Below are positions 1 through 8,181 of a stretch of 64,000 nucleotides of DNA, in pieces. Position numbers and translations under genes: made by a program. The DNA lies in assembly GCF_000424385.1 (NCBI RefSeq), contig NZ_AUJU01000008.1:1-64000 (forward strand). Direction: 5' to 3'. Each line of letters starts with the position of its first letter. Position 1 is the stretch's first letter. Origin of the DNA: Butyrivibrio sp. LC3010. GTDB taxonomy: Bacteria; Bacillota; Clostridia; Lachnospirales; Lachnospiraceae. Below the pieces are notes generated by a model that saw only the letters and a program-made list of their open reading frames with translations, was not told the origin of the DNA and did not search any database.

Positions 1-914
1 AAATCAGAAATTGAGAGGTTCTTTTTAAACACAGCCACAAAAAGAGTTGCATAAATAAGCCCCTTTATAATGACATAAGCTATCTGAACAACAAAGGCAT
101 GCTTATACCACAGATCGCGGTGAAGATCCATTTTTTCAATTGTTTCTTTATTTACTTCTTCCTGTTTACCGGACAAAAAATCGCTCAGTCCAAAGAGTCT
201 TATATCCTTGGCAAAGTCAAAATCCTGAGTAATCCTGGTCATATATTCTGATTTGCGGGATGCGGGAGACATCTTATCCCACACCTCTTCTTTATCAACT
301 CTGACTATTTTTCTGTAATAAAGAAACTGTAATAGTCCAAGAATGATAAGCGCTATGATAAGCCTGTAATCAAGAATCAGAATAGCAGCAAAAGTGACAA
401 CAAGTGTAAACGCACTTGTTAAAACCTGCCTCATTAGTTGCATCATACCCTGTACACCGTTGTCATCAGAATTAGTTGCCCTCGTTGCACGCTCTGCAAT
501 ATCAAGTACATCCGGTCTTTCAATAAGTTCGTAGCGCAGCGTTAGTACCTTGGCAATTCTTTCTGTGAGCATTCTCATTCGAATGTCTATGAGGTTGAAC
601 CAGACTCTGTTATCTGATAATGCTCTTCCAAAATTCAGGACGAGATTTATGCTTCCAGCTACCAGCATGAGCCTAGCAAGCTGCCGTATCCCTTCCTGCC
701 TGCTTAATCCAAGTTGGATAATATCGATGACGTATTTTCCAAAAATTCCCCAGAAATACGATAAGACGGAATTACATACAATTCCAAGAATAACCAGAAA
801 GAGAACTCCAGGCTTATATTGCCACATTTTCTTTAATATATAGACTGTGTTGCTCCATATCCCATATTCTCTGTGAAGCGGGTTATCTTTGCTTTCTTTA
901 TATTCGATTTCCAT
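1..914 (-). CDS. ABC transporter, transmembrane (exporter) part, truncated by window edge
   Basis: The reading frame starts at an ATG at 914 preceded by an AAAGGGG-type ribosome site and stays open for 304 codons to the window edge. The product has several hydrophobic segments (roughly residues 35-60, 75-90 and two around 165-200) separated by charged loops, as in the membrane domain of type I ABC exporters. The ATP-binding domain would lie beyond position 1 and is not visible, so substrate and fusion state are unknown. The pattern (about 300 residues before the nucleotide-binding domain, long cytoplasmic loops) fits the peptide, lipid or drug exporter class. Family assignment is from architecture; the lack of Walker motifs in the window limits confidence. 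Confidence 0.75.
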   Translation of the reverse strand, partial: MEIEYKESKDNPLHREYGIWSNTVYILKKMWQYKPGVLFLVILGIVCNSVLSYFWGIFGKYVIDIIQLGLSRQEGIRQLARLMLVAGSINLVLNFGRALSDNRVWFNLIDIRMRMLTERIAKVLTLRYELIERPDVLDIAERATRATNSDDNGVQGMMQLMRQVLTSAFTLVVTFAAILILDYRLIIALIILGLLQFLYYRKIVRVDKEEVWDKMSPASRKSEYMTRITQDFDFAKDIRLFGLSDFLSGKQEEVNKETIEKMDLHRDLWYKHAFVVQIAYVIIKGLIYATLFVAVFKKNLSISD

Positions 915-991
915 GATGTCTACCCCTTTTTGTCCATAATCGCAATATAGATTCCCACGGTTTTTTCCACTTTTTGCCGTAAGAAGACATA

Positions 992-1021
992 TATAAATGA
1001 CGCATGTTAATTATATGTCAA
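992..1021 (-). promoter_or_regulatory. Possible sigma-A promoter for the ABC exporter
   Basis: On the minus strand a perfect TTGACA (plus 1016-1021) is followed after 17-18 nt by an AT-rich -10 candidate (ATTTAT or TTTATA). The -10 is weak, so this is tentative. It lies about 80 nt upstream of the exporter start. Confidence 0.35.
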
Positions 1022-1099
1022 AAAGGAATTAGCACTCTACTCACTTTTTCATATCTTATGTTCATATTTTGCTATCAATTTTTCAAGTCGATTGCTTCT

Positions 1100-1134
1100 A
1101 AAAGGAGCCTCAGCATCGTGAAGCTCCTTAAAAC
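1100..1134 (-). terminator. Rho-independent terminator after the recombinase; copy 1 of a 35-bp repeat
   Basis: On the minus strand this forms an 11-bp stem (AAGGAGCTTCA with TGAGGCTCCTT, one U-G pair), a CGATGC loop and a U run. It sits about 70 nt beyond the recombinase stop. The same 35 bp recur at 2319-2353 with one substitution. Confidence 0.75.
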
Positions 1135-1205
1135 CCCATACGCTATACCATACTCTTCCTGCTTTTTAATACAACACAAAAAGCCAATTAATATAGAACA
1201 ATGCA

Positions 1206-2180
1206 CTATCCGATATATCTCTTATGTGAAATCTTTACGTTGCTCTGTTTTACCATGGCGTACTGCATGGTCGTATCAATTTGGTCGTGACCAAGTAATC
1301 TCTGCACCTGCTCTACGGGCATTCCTTTATCTATAGCAGTGGTGGCCATAGTGCGGCGAAACTTATGAGGGTAGCAGTGGGTTACATTGGTCTGCTTTCC
1401 CATCTTCTTCAGCATTATCTCTACACCACCAGATTTTAATCTATGATGCGGGCTTCTTGTGCTTACAAACAGTGCAGGATTTGGATCATTGCGCATCTTC
1501 AGATACTTTTGAAGATGTATCTTTGTTCTTGCATCAAAATAGACTATGCGTTCTTTATCGCCTTTTCCCAGAACAATGCACTCGCGTTCTTCAAAATCTA
1601 TATCATCAAGATCGAGACTAACAAGTTCGCTAACGCGCACCCCTGTTGAGTTTAGCATATCTATTATGGCAAGGTTTCTGAGAGCTTTGCATTCATCCTG
1701 TAGACGCTCCAGTTCCTCATCTGAATACGTTTCCTTAACTGTAACAGACGTTTTTATCTTGTGAATTCTGCGCATTGGACTCTTGAAAATATAGTTTTCA
1801 TCTTCTAACCATCTGAAGAAGCTGGATAGAGTTCTTCTCACATTGTCTACTGTGGCTTTGCTCACACCATTGTTTTCCTGATAAGAAGATAAATAACTGC
1901 GTACATCATCAGTATTCATGACGCAAACATTCTTCTCGGCTTTTTCAAGCATTTTTCCAATATTGAAGCGGTAGAGAAAAAGTGTGTTTTCCGACCTGCC
2001 CTCCAGTCTCTTGGTAGCGAGGAACATTTCCAGAAGCTCCTCAGAGCTCTTCGACAACAGAGTTGTATCTTCCTGCCTGGCTATCTCGTCCAGGATATCC
2101 TTTAGCTTGAGCATCTGAGCATTGTCCAGAAATACTACCATTCTCTGCAAGATAAAGTTAATAGTTTCCTGATTCATCAT
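1206..2180 (-). CDS. Tyrosine recombinase / integrase (XerC/D-like)
   Basis: This is a site-specific DNA recombinase that cuts and rejoins strands through a catalytic tyrosine. Numbered from the chosen start (324 aa), the N-terminal SAM-like core-binding domain covers about 45-140 and the catalytic domain 150-320. The active-site set is complete: R182 (in TGVRVSEL), K206 (GKGDKER), H272 and R275 (HKFRR), H298 (LLGHDQ) and Y307 (TMQYA). An upstream in-frame ATG at 2207 exists, but the AGGAGG at 2191-2196 lies 10 nt before the ATG at 2180, so 2180 is preferred. It is flanked by two near-identical terminator repeats and sits next to a PBECR4-like gene, a context typical of small integrated elements. 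Its target site is not known. Confidence 0.9.
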   Translation of the reverse strand: MMNQETINFILQRMVVFLDNAQMLKLKDILDEIARQEDTTLLSKSSEELLEMFLATKRLEGRSENTLFLYRFNIGKMLEKAEKNVCVMNTDDVRSYLSSYQENNGVSKATVDNVRRTLSSFFRWLEDENYIFKSPMRRIHKIKTSVTVKETYSDEELERLQDECKALRNLAIIDMLNSTGVRVSELVSLDLDDIDFEERECIVLGKGDKERIVYFDARTKIHLQKYLKMRNDPNPALFVSTRSPHHRLKSGGVEIMLKKMGKQTNVTHCYPHKFRRTMATTAIDKGMPVEQVQRLLGHDQIDTTMQYAMVKQSNVKISHKRYIG

Positions 2181-2318
2181 AGGTAATGTACCTCCTTCTG
2201 AGGTCATTATAATGAATCATGGAACGAAATTTGCCATTCTGCATTTTAAAACCATTATATGAACTTTTATCTCATATATTCATTTGAAAATATCAAAAAT
2301 GCCATTTTCATACTATAA

Positions 2319-2353
2319 AAAAGGAACCTCAGCATCGTGAAGCTCCTTAAAAC
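2319..2353 (-). terminator. Rho-independent terminator after the PBECR4-like gene; copy 2 of a 35-bp repeat
   Basis: It is identical to 1100-1134 at 34 of 35 positions. The one change turns a G-C pair of the minus-strand stem into G-U, so the hairpin is kept. It abuts the stop codon at 2354 and is followed on the minus strand by a run of six T. Confidence 0.75.
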
Positions 2354-3043
2354 TCATTTCAATTCAGTTGTGTTGCCATCTGCACAGTTTTCTTTTTTTA
2401 TATCTGCATAGTCAAGTATTCCGCTCACCTTGATAAGTTCAAGAGTTTTATCACATTTTTCGATAACAGAGTACTTATCGTCAGTATACTCCTTGCTCAT
2501 TACAGCAAATACCTTCTGTTGTGGCTTGGAAGATACGTCCCTAATATCTTTCTTCAAAAGCGTATTAGGCACATTCAGCTTTGTATAGCCATCTGTGACA
2601 AAGCCCATACATGCGCACACGTTTCCAGCTACTTTCTCAGAATACAGCTTAGGTCCGTGATCTGTGAATTCTCCTATCATGGATGCTACTTTCTTGAGAT
2701 TCATCATACTCTCGATAACATCTAATTTCTGCTCAGTAGTACCATCTCTCGACAGCATGAAATCATCTTCTGATAACCTTCCATCTATGCACTTCTCATA
2801 AAAGTTGATTGATGAAGCCGTCGTCTCCTTATTGATGATAACGCCTGTCAAATGCAGGAAATTAGATCTGTGAAACACAACTTCATAAAATTGTAAGTCT
2901 GTTATTATCTCAGCCTTCTGAGCAATCTGCTTGTTGATTGTGGCAGGAACACCATATACAAACAGCACCTTCTGGTCTTCAAGATTCTCGTGATAAAGTT
3001 TAGCTGCTTTTGTTATCACTGATATTGCTTTTTTCTTGTCCAT
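2354..3043 (-). CDS. PBECR4-like domain protein, function unproven
   Basis: This 229-residue protein has no signal peptide or membrane segment. The stretch at about residues 50-125, with the FLHLTGV motif at 62-68, an FYEKC helix and a following L-S-x-x-D segment, recalls the PBECR4 domain. PBECR domains are nuclease-like folds found in phage and mobile-element proteins, related to Barnase, EndoU and RelE. I recognise this from pattern memory only, so the assignment is moderate. The C-terminal 60 residues are charged and not recognised. The start has only a distant AAGGA (about 16 nt upstream), so translation may be weak or the true start may lie further in. It is co-oriented with the recombinase and separated from it by the repeat terminator. 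Confidence 0.55.
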   Translation of the reverse strand: MDKKKAISVITKAAKLYHENLEDQKVLFVYGVPATINKQIAQKAEIITDLQFYEVVFHRSNFLHLTGVIINKETTASSINFYEKCIDGRLSEDDFMLSRDGTTEQKLDVIESMMNLKKVASMIGEFTDHGPKLYSEKVAGNVCACMGFVTDGYTKLNVPNTLLKKDIRDVSSKPQQKVFAVMSKEYTDDKYSVIEKCDKTLELIKVSGILDYADIKKENCADGNTTELK

Positions 3044-3075
3044 CTATGCTTGCAAATCCTTATACTACAAATTTA

Positions 3076-3116
3076 AAATGGGAATGTCATCGCCGCAGCA
3101 GTGAACATTCCCATTT
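3076..3116. other. 12-bp perfect inverted repeat upstream of the PBECR4-like gene
   Basis: AAATGGGAATGT (3076-3087) pairs perfectly with ACATTCCCATTT (3105-3116) around a 17-nt loop. There is no strong U run on either side, though minus-strand RNA continues as UUUUAAAUUU. It could be a terminator for a short minus-strand transcript arising from the tandem repeat at 3126-3227. Confidence 0.6.
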
Positions 3117-3125
3117 AGTGATTGA

Positions 3126-3227
3126 TTTTTCCGTTGTCTGCCAACCTCCAGCACCTATGTCTGGATAATATCAGGTTTTTCCGTTGCCTGCCAACCTCCG
3201 GCACCTACGTCCGGAAAAAATATCAGA
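3126..3227. repeat. Tandem ~50-bp repeat, two copies, probably a structured RNA element
   Basis: Copy A is 3126-3175 and copy B 3176-3227. On the minus strand each reads as a hairpin closed by CCGG/CCGG (copy B) or CCAG/CTGG (copy A), then GGAGG, then a GTTG-loop-CAAC hairpin, then CGGAAAAA. The three changes in copy A versus B within this core include one paired substitution that keeps the stem (G-C to A-T). To the right, on the minus strand upstream side, are further short hairpins around AAGGCAGAAGCCTT (about 3250-3263). No open reading frame fits the region. Confidence 0.6.
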
Positions 3228-3603
3228 TTTTAGGTGTCAACCCACCAAGGCTTCTGCCTTTTCTTACCTATATCATATATCGGCTCATCCATAAAAACAA
3301 TGTACATTTTCTCCAAAAATTCTAAAATTAGTCGATCATGAATACCTTTTTGTGTTATCTAAAATGTATTTTTATACGTTTTATACACCGGATGTGAAGC
3401 AATTAACGACCACATTAAACTGGAATATAAGCATTTGGAACCTAGCATTACGAAAAGTGAAAATGGTGGAGCCGCGCAATGCCTAGTTTCATTTTTGTAT
3501 ATTCTCCTTCTAAAAAAGCCTTGTTTAAACCATTTGTTATCTCTGGTATTTGTACCGAGTACCACGTCTGGCACCATTTTTACACCATATTAATGTAAAA
3601 AAG
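3228..3603. other. Intergenic stretch without a recognisable gene
   Basis: The stretch is AT-rich. A 72-codon minus-strand frame (3359-3577) lacks a ribosome binding site and has low-complexity composition unlike its neighbours; I do not consider it a gene. Apart from small palindromes near 3250 nothing stands out. Confidence 0.5.
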
Positions 3604-3638
3604 TCCTGACACAGCGAATAAATATTAACATGTCAGGA
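3604..3638 (-). terminator. Rho-independent terminator, minus strand
   Basis: TCCTGACA (3604-3611) pairs with TGTCAGGA (3631-3638). On the minus strand the stem is followed by CTTTTTT. It would stop transcripts coming from the rhomboid gene that pass the hairpin at 3691-3732. Confidence 0.65.
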
Positions 3639-3690
3639 GGGATTTGTAAAAACTTCTAATCTGATTCTTTTTTCAAAATTTTCCCATATA

Positions 3691-3732
3691 AAAACGGAGA
3701 GCAGTCATATTTCTGGTTCTGTTCTCCGTTTT
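3691..3732. terminator. Terminator hairpin downstream of the rhomboid gene
   Basis: A 14-bp stem (AAAACGGAGAGCAG with CTGTTCTCCGTTTT, one G-U on the plus strand) surrounds a 14-nt loop. It lies about 60 nt beyond the rhomboid stop and ends in a T-rich arm in both directions. Confidence 0.7.
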
Positions 3733-3794
3733 ACGTAATATAATAATCAATAATCCACCTGCCATTTCAAGTTGTAAATAGCAGGCTGTTTCTC

Positions 3795-4361
3795 TTATTT
3801 TTTCCTATTCAATTTATATCCTGCTATTGCTCCTATAATTCCACCAACTATATGGCTTAAATTAGAAATATCATCCATCAAAAATAGGCCTTCATACACC
3901 TGTTGTCCGATAAAGACAATAGTTACAAGAATAAATGTCAACGGAATCTCTCCGTTTCTAAAACTTGTAAAAGATGTCAGAAGAATAAATGCAAACACCA
4001 CCCCACTTGCACCACAAAGAGCTACATTCCAGAACAGAAGATAATTTATAAGTCCTGTCACTACAGCTGTAATCAGAATCACCTGCAGAATCCTCTTAGA
4101 GCCATACTTTTCCTCAAGCATAGGTCCCAGAAGCAAAATATACGCTGCGTTACCAATATAGTGATCCCACCCGCTGTGTCCCAACACATGCGTAAAGAAT
4201 CTCACATAAGTAAACGGATCACTCAGTGCTGAATGGTATGTGATGAACAGAAGCCTATTGCTCATACCAGCTGTCAAATATCCAAATACTAAAGCAAAAA
4301 AGCTTATGAATATGAACCCCAATACAACCGGAGAATTGAACGTAATCTTGAATCTTTTCAT
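3795..4361 (-). CDS. Rhomboid-family intramembrane serine protease
   Basis: This 188-residue integral membrane protein has about six hydrophobic segments. Rhomboids cleave substrate proteins within the membrane with a Ser-His dyad. The nucleophile motif GASG is at 117-120 (Ser119), the histidine is His170 in SHIVGG on the last transmembrane helix, and the helix-2 H-x-x-x-N (His67/Asn71 in HYIGN) is present for the oxyanion. The protein is short for the family but all catalytic elements are there, so it should be active. It stands alone: 80 nt separate it from the lipoprotein gene upstream, and two hairpins follow it. Substrates cannot be predicted. Confidence 0.88.
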   Translation of the reverse strand: MKRFKITFNSPVVLGFIFISFFALVFGYLTAGMSNRLLFITYHSALSDPFTYVRFFTHVLGHSGWDHYIGNAAYILLLGPMLEEKYGSKRILQVILITAVVTGLINYLLFWNVALCGASGVVFAFILLTSFTSFRNGEIPLTFILVTIVFIGQQVYEGLFLMDDISNLSHIVGGIIGAIAGYKLNRKK

Positions 4362-4441
4362 ATGTAATAATCCTGTCCACTTTTACTTATCAAATACTAA
4401 TGCATTAGTACATTACAGATAATTAAAGAAGATTGTATCCA

Positions 4442-6073
4442 TTATTTAAGCTCTTCCCAATGATCACCGTTATAGATAAGCGTCTCATGGTAAATTTCAT
4501 CTACTGTATTACCTTCTTCGCTATACACCTTTTCAATCAAGGAAACTTCCAGAGCGTTAAGTGTCTTTCCGTCCTTTTCCACGGTTACAATACTTGTATT
4601 TGAAAGGTCTCCCCTTGTCTGCCCCGGCCAGGTCTCCTCTGCAAATATCGGAATATCTGTTGTAGGATAGAGTTGAATAACATTACCATCTACAAATTTA
4701 AAAGCATAAAGAAAGGCATATTCACCTGTAGTATTAGCAAAGGATGCATTTAGAATATATTCCTCTATTCCATCGTTATCTATATCAACCATTTCCATCC
4801 CGGTTATCATGGGGTTATACTTTGCACTTAATACTTGCACAGTTCCATCGCTCATATGAAAAGAAAATTCTGTATCTGCTCCACCATTGTAGTCATATTC
4901 ATCCTGCCCGTTATTCCAGGTCACTTTCTCCACAATTTTATCGCCCAAAATGCTCTCTTCTATTTTACCTGTCAGAATTGTACTTTCTGTAAGTGGTTCC
5001 CAAGTTATATCATCGGGCTGAATGCTCTCGTCAGCTAAAAGTTCATTTATTTCAGTCAAAGAAATATCCTTTGACTCTTTCCCTTCATACGTAATACTAC
5101 CGTAAGTTTCATCTTCAAAAGGATATGTTAACTCCCATACCTGTACAAATCCATCGCTACCGGTGTATTTGTAAGCTTTATCATAGAAGTCAAAGCCAAA
5201 TGTCCACAAACCATCCTTGGGCATATATCCATTCAAAAGAGCACCATATGTAACTTTGCCATCCTTTATATAATAGACAGCATAAGTATGCCATAAGTTT
5301 TTGATATCTGTTGTTACGAAGAATTCGCATATACCATCTTTATCTATATCGTAAAGAGCGTAGCCCGGAGCTGTAGCATCACTGTATGAATATGACTCAG
5401 CTTCATCAGATAGCGATTCTTTACCTGATAATATTTTTTTTATCAGCTCGTCATATAGCTTCATGGTTTTATCTTCTTCCTTCATCTTGGCAGAAGCATC
5501 TCCTTCATTCGCTTTGCCAGTAGTGCCTTCTCCCTTCGCCTTAGCACTAGTGTCATCTTCATTAGCCTTGTCAGCAGCGTCTTCTCCCTTTGCCTTGCCC
5601 GTAGTGTCTTCTTCCTGCGTCTTGCCAGTGGTGTCTTCTTCACTTGTAACAACTTCGCCTGCAGTATCTTCGGTATCAACTTCATCCTGCTCCGCTTGTT
5701 CCTTTGTCATAACTACATGACCTTTTGCGTTATCACCGGATACTGTCAATGTATAAGTTCCTTCTTCGTTTATGCCAACCTTGAAGTCAGTACTTTCCAT
5801 GTTATTTCCACGATAGATAGGCTTTTCATCACCTTTTTGTATAGTTATGGAAATGTCTCCTGCCTGTTTCTCAACAGATACATCGATACTCTCTCCTGCC
5901 TTCATTTCTAAATCATAGGAATATGATGTATTAAGTGTCTCAAAGTCAATATCAAAATGATTTGCATCCCCTGTCTTGCTTCCATTGAAGGTAGCCTGCT
6001 TCCCACAAGCACCCAGAACAAGTATATTGCTTATAACTAATCCAATAGCAATTAGCCTTGAAAACTTTTTCAT
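4442..6073 (-). CDS. Lipoprotein with acidic 9-residue repeats and calcium-loop-like motifs
   Basis: The protein has 543 residues from the ATG at 6073, chosen because an AGGAG lies 8 nt upstream; a TTG two codons earlier is also in frame. A lipobox (VLGAC, lipidated Cys at residue 23) predicts anchoring on the outer face of the membrane. Residues about 40-120 form a small beta-rich domain. Residues about 145-198 are six tandem copies of a 9-residue acidic Thr/Lys repeat (type EEDTTGKAK) that should be an extended spacer. The C-terminal half has two D-x-D-x-D-G loops (DIDKDGICE, DIDNDGIEE) like those in FG-GAP or dockerin-like calcium sites. I do not recognise the family; a surface adhesin, inhibitor or sensor is possible. 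An extended -10 (TGATATAAT, plus 6168-6176) may drive it. Confidence 0.8.
   Translation of the reverse strand: MKKFSRLIAIGLVISNILVLGACGKQATFNGSKTGDANHFDIDFETLNTSYSYDLEMKAGESIDVSVEKQAGDISITIQKGDEKPIYRGNNMESTDFKVGINEEGTYTLTVSGDNAKGHVVMTKEQAEQDEVDTEDTAGEVVTSEEDTTGKTQEEDTTGKAKGEDAADKANEDDTSAKAKGEGTTGKANEGDASAKMKEEDKTMKLYDELIKKILSGKESLSDEAESYSYSDATAPGYALYDIDKDGICEFFVTTDIKNLWHTYAVYYIKDGKVTYGALLNGYMPKDGLWTFGFDFYDKAYKYTGSDGFVQVWELTYPFEDETYGSITYEGKESKDISLTEINELLADESIQPDDITWEPLTESTILTGKIEESILGDKIVEKVTWNNGQDEYDYNGGADTEFSFHMSDGTVQVLSAKYNPMITGMEMVDIDNDGIEEYILNASFANTTGEYAFLYAFKFVDGNVIQLYPTTDIPIFAEETWPGQTRGDLSNTSIVTVEKDGKTLNALEVSLIEKVYSEEGNTVDEIYHETLIYNGDHWEELK
5480..5641 (-). repeat. Six in-frame 27-bp tandem repeats encoding an acidic spacer
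   Basis: Six contiguous 9-codon units encode variants of E-E-D-T-T-G-K-A-K. They diverge at the DNA level but keep the length in frame. Such tracts can change copy number by slippage or recombination. Confidence 0.8.
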
Positions 6074-6123
6074 CCCCAAATCTCCTCTCGTAATTCAAAT
6101 TATCGTAAATTTCTTAAAAGTTA

Positions 6124-6153
6124 AATAAGCGGCAGATTTATCTGACGCTTATT
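6124..6153 (-). other. Hairpin between the peptidase and lipoprotein genes
   Basis: AATAAGCG (6124-6131) pairs with CGCTTATT (6146-6153), with a further CAGA/TCTG inside after one mismatch. It lies between the S41 stop and the lipoprotein start. It may terminate the peptidase transcript or lie in the lipoprotein leader. Confidence 0.55.
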
Positions 6154-6194
6154 ATAACAACAGACTCATTATATCAGCAAATAAGTAATTTCTA

Positions 6195-8042
6195 TTATGA
6201 AGCTTTATCCAGTTCTTCACTGAACCACTCGTTCATAATTTCATCCAAATCCTTGTCTTCAAAATATTCCTGATACGCTGGAATTATCAACTCCTTGCCA
6301 AATAATGCGGAAATCATATCGGCATAGGGGTCACCGGCAAGTTCAGTAATCTGCATTGTACCTGTTTTGATCGGAACATCTATGCTGCAGCCACCTTCCA
6401 CTGAATTACCTTCGTAATCCATTAACTTCCACTGACCGCTTGACATCAAATAATATAAGCCCTCTATGTCGCTTCCAATCTGGACGCTGCATCCTCCTCC
6501 ACTGGAAGGTTCTCCTATAAGAACCGCCCCTTCTTCCTGTATAATTATCGGAAACAAATTCCCACAGGAAAAGGCATGTCGCGTCACCAGCACACCATAA
6601 TTGAAATCATATTTCACTTCCTTGTCCTTTTTGTCATACACTCCATCAAAGTTTGCATCGATTTCAAATGTGACAGCCATTGGTTGACGGGTAATGTTAT
6701 TCCAACCATAAAGCTTATCCTGCCCGGTAGTCATCCCCAAAATCATCATCATTGGATCCGGGCTTCCTCCATTATTACAGGATAAGTCGAATATCACATT
6801 ATCAATTTTGGGATTCTGAGATGCCTTCTCCAGACCGGTTATGACTGTTCCAAGACTGTCATCAGGAAACTCTCCATCATTATTGTAATAGCTGTCCCAG
6901 GCGGCTTCATCCGGCAAAAAGGAATCAAGACGAATGATTGCTGTACGACCATATTCACGATAGTTATCTTCTCCCCAGCAAAGTGCTCTCTGTACATTGA
7001 TCATCTCATTCTTCATCTGCTGAGAATGAATAGGATTATTTAAAAATGCTTCCTTATACGATGATCCTGCTCTTTTAACAAATGCATCATTAATACCACG
7101 ATCCAGAATCGTAGCTATTCCACTCTCACCTGAAAATACAGTATGTCCGTCACCTAAATATGTAAAAAACAGTTTTGTCAGATTACCCAAGTATATTTCA
7201 AGGGATGAAGAAAGCAAACCTTCTTTAATTGACTTTCCTTCTTCCCCAAGACTTTCCAGGGCCATATCCAGCCCTTTATCATCAAGCGCTTTATCTAAAA
7301 CTGCCGTCCCGGGATGTCCGTAGAAATAATCGAAGTTAAAACAAATATCCGCATAGCACTGCCTTATGATGTCTTCCGGCCTATCCTCCCCACAAATCTG
7401 AGCCAATATCACATCTGAAATATACGCTGAATCAAAAATTACGCCATTTTCAACTATACGCTGTATATGGAGGTTCTCTCCATCATATACCATATAATTA
7501 GTCGCAATGTCCGTCATCATGTTTGACAAAGTTGATACCGGAAAATAGATGTCGTGCTCATCGGAATAGAACCTGATACCGTATTTTGCAAAATCGAATG
7601 TAACAGGAGTTGCCTCCCCCTCATAGGTAACATCTACAATCCTTACAAAATCAAGGCTCACGTCCTTTAATCCCATTGTCCTTTTCTCAAGCGGCATTGG
7701 CAAAGCCATGAAGGCATTCCAGTCTTGTACAAAGATCTGTCCTTTCTCCGAATCGCAGATTAGCTTTGCACCATTCCAATTTTCCAGCACATATGTCCCA
7801 TCCTCACTCTGCTGAACATTGAAGGGCTGTCTACCAATAAACTGTGCATATTCATTCATTCCCATATAAGGAATGTCAGGCGTCACATTGTAGAATCGAA
7901 GGCTGAATTCTCCAATTTCATCCTCGAAGGATAATACTTTGACCGAACGTTCTGTATATCCACCCTTTTTAGGAAACACCCATAATGTTATTACAGCTGT
8001 AAACAACACTAAAATCAAAACAGAAATTGCTCTCCTAGTCAT
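6195..8042 (-). CDS. Membrane-anchored S41-like (tail-specific protease fold) peptidase
   Basis: This 615-residue protein has an N-terminal membrane anchor (about 5-24), so the bulk faces outside. The C-terminal region from about 365 matches the TSPc/S41 fold: a buried strand NVIFDLSCNNGG (415-426) and the nucleophile segment RHAFSCGN with Ser492. In C-terminal processing peptidases a lysine follows about 24-25 residues after the serine (GKG); here that place is EPSSGGG (511-517) with no lysine. This subgroup may use a different base or be inactive. A calcium-loop-like DANFDGVYDKKD (462-473) lies before the nucleophile. The PDZ domain of classical CtpA is not evident. The gene precedes the repeat lipoprotein in the same orientation with a hairpin between. 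Confidence 0.75.
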   Translation of the reverse strand: MTRRAISVLILVLFTAVITLWVFPKKGGYTERSVKVLSFEDEIGEFSLRFYNVTPDIPYMGMNEYAQFIGRQPFNVQQSEDGTYVLENWNGAKLICDSEKGQIFVQDWNAFMALPMPLEKRTMGLKDVSLDFVRIVDVTYEGEATPVTFDFAKYGIRFYSDEHDIYFPVSTLSNMMTDIATNYMVYDGENLHIQRIVENGVIFDSAYISDVILAQICGEDRPEDIIRQCYADICFNFDYFYGHPGTAVLDKALDDKGLDMALESLGEEGKSIKEGLLSSSLEIYLGNLTKLFFTYLGDGHTVFSGESGIATILDRGINDAFVKRAGSSYKEAFLNNPIHSQQMKNEMINVQRALCWGEDNYREYGRTAIIRLDSFLPDEAAWDSYYNNDGEFPDDSLGTVITGLEKASQNPKIDNVIFDLSCNNGGSPDPMMMILGMTTGQDKLYGWNNITRQPMAVTFEIDANFDGVYDKKDKEVKYDFNYGVLVTRHAFSCGNLFPIIIQEEGAVLIGEPSSGGGCSVQIGSDIEGLYYLMSSGQWKLMDYEGNSVEGGCSIDVPIKTGTMQITELAGDPYADMISALFGKELIIPAYQEYFEDKDLDEIMNEWFSEELDKAS

Positions 8043-8181
8043 AATTACACTCTCTATACTTTCTTATATTATGTGCAAAAAGCCAGCATTAAGCTTTCTC
8101 TACAATTAATCAATAGCTTACAAAAAATACATTCCAAAACTATCACATATAAACGGTGTCCAAGTCGATATACTAATTTAC

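Noticed and set aside
1100..2353. CRISPR array
   Set aside because: Only two copies of the repeat, 1.2 kb apart with a gene between; no regularly spaced repeats occur anywhere in the window.
3359..3577. 72-codon minus-strand frame
   Set aside because: No ribosome binding site, unusual composition, no similarity I can recognise.
5463..5720. Ser/Val/Ala-rich frame on the plus strand
   Set aside because: It is the antisense shadow of the 9-residue repeat tract of the lipoprotein gene.
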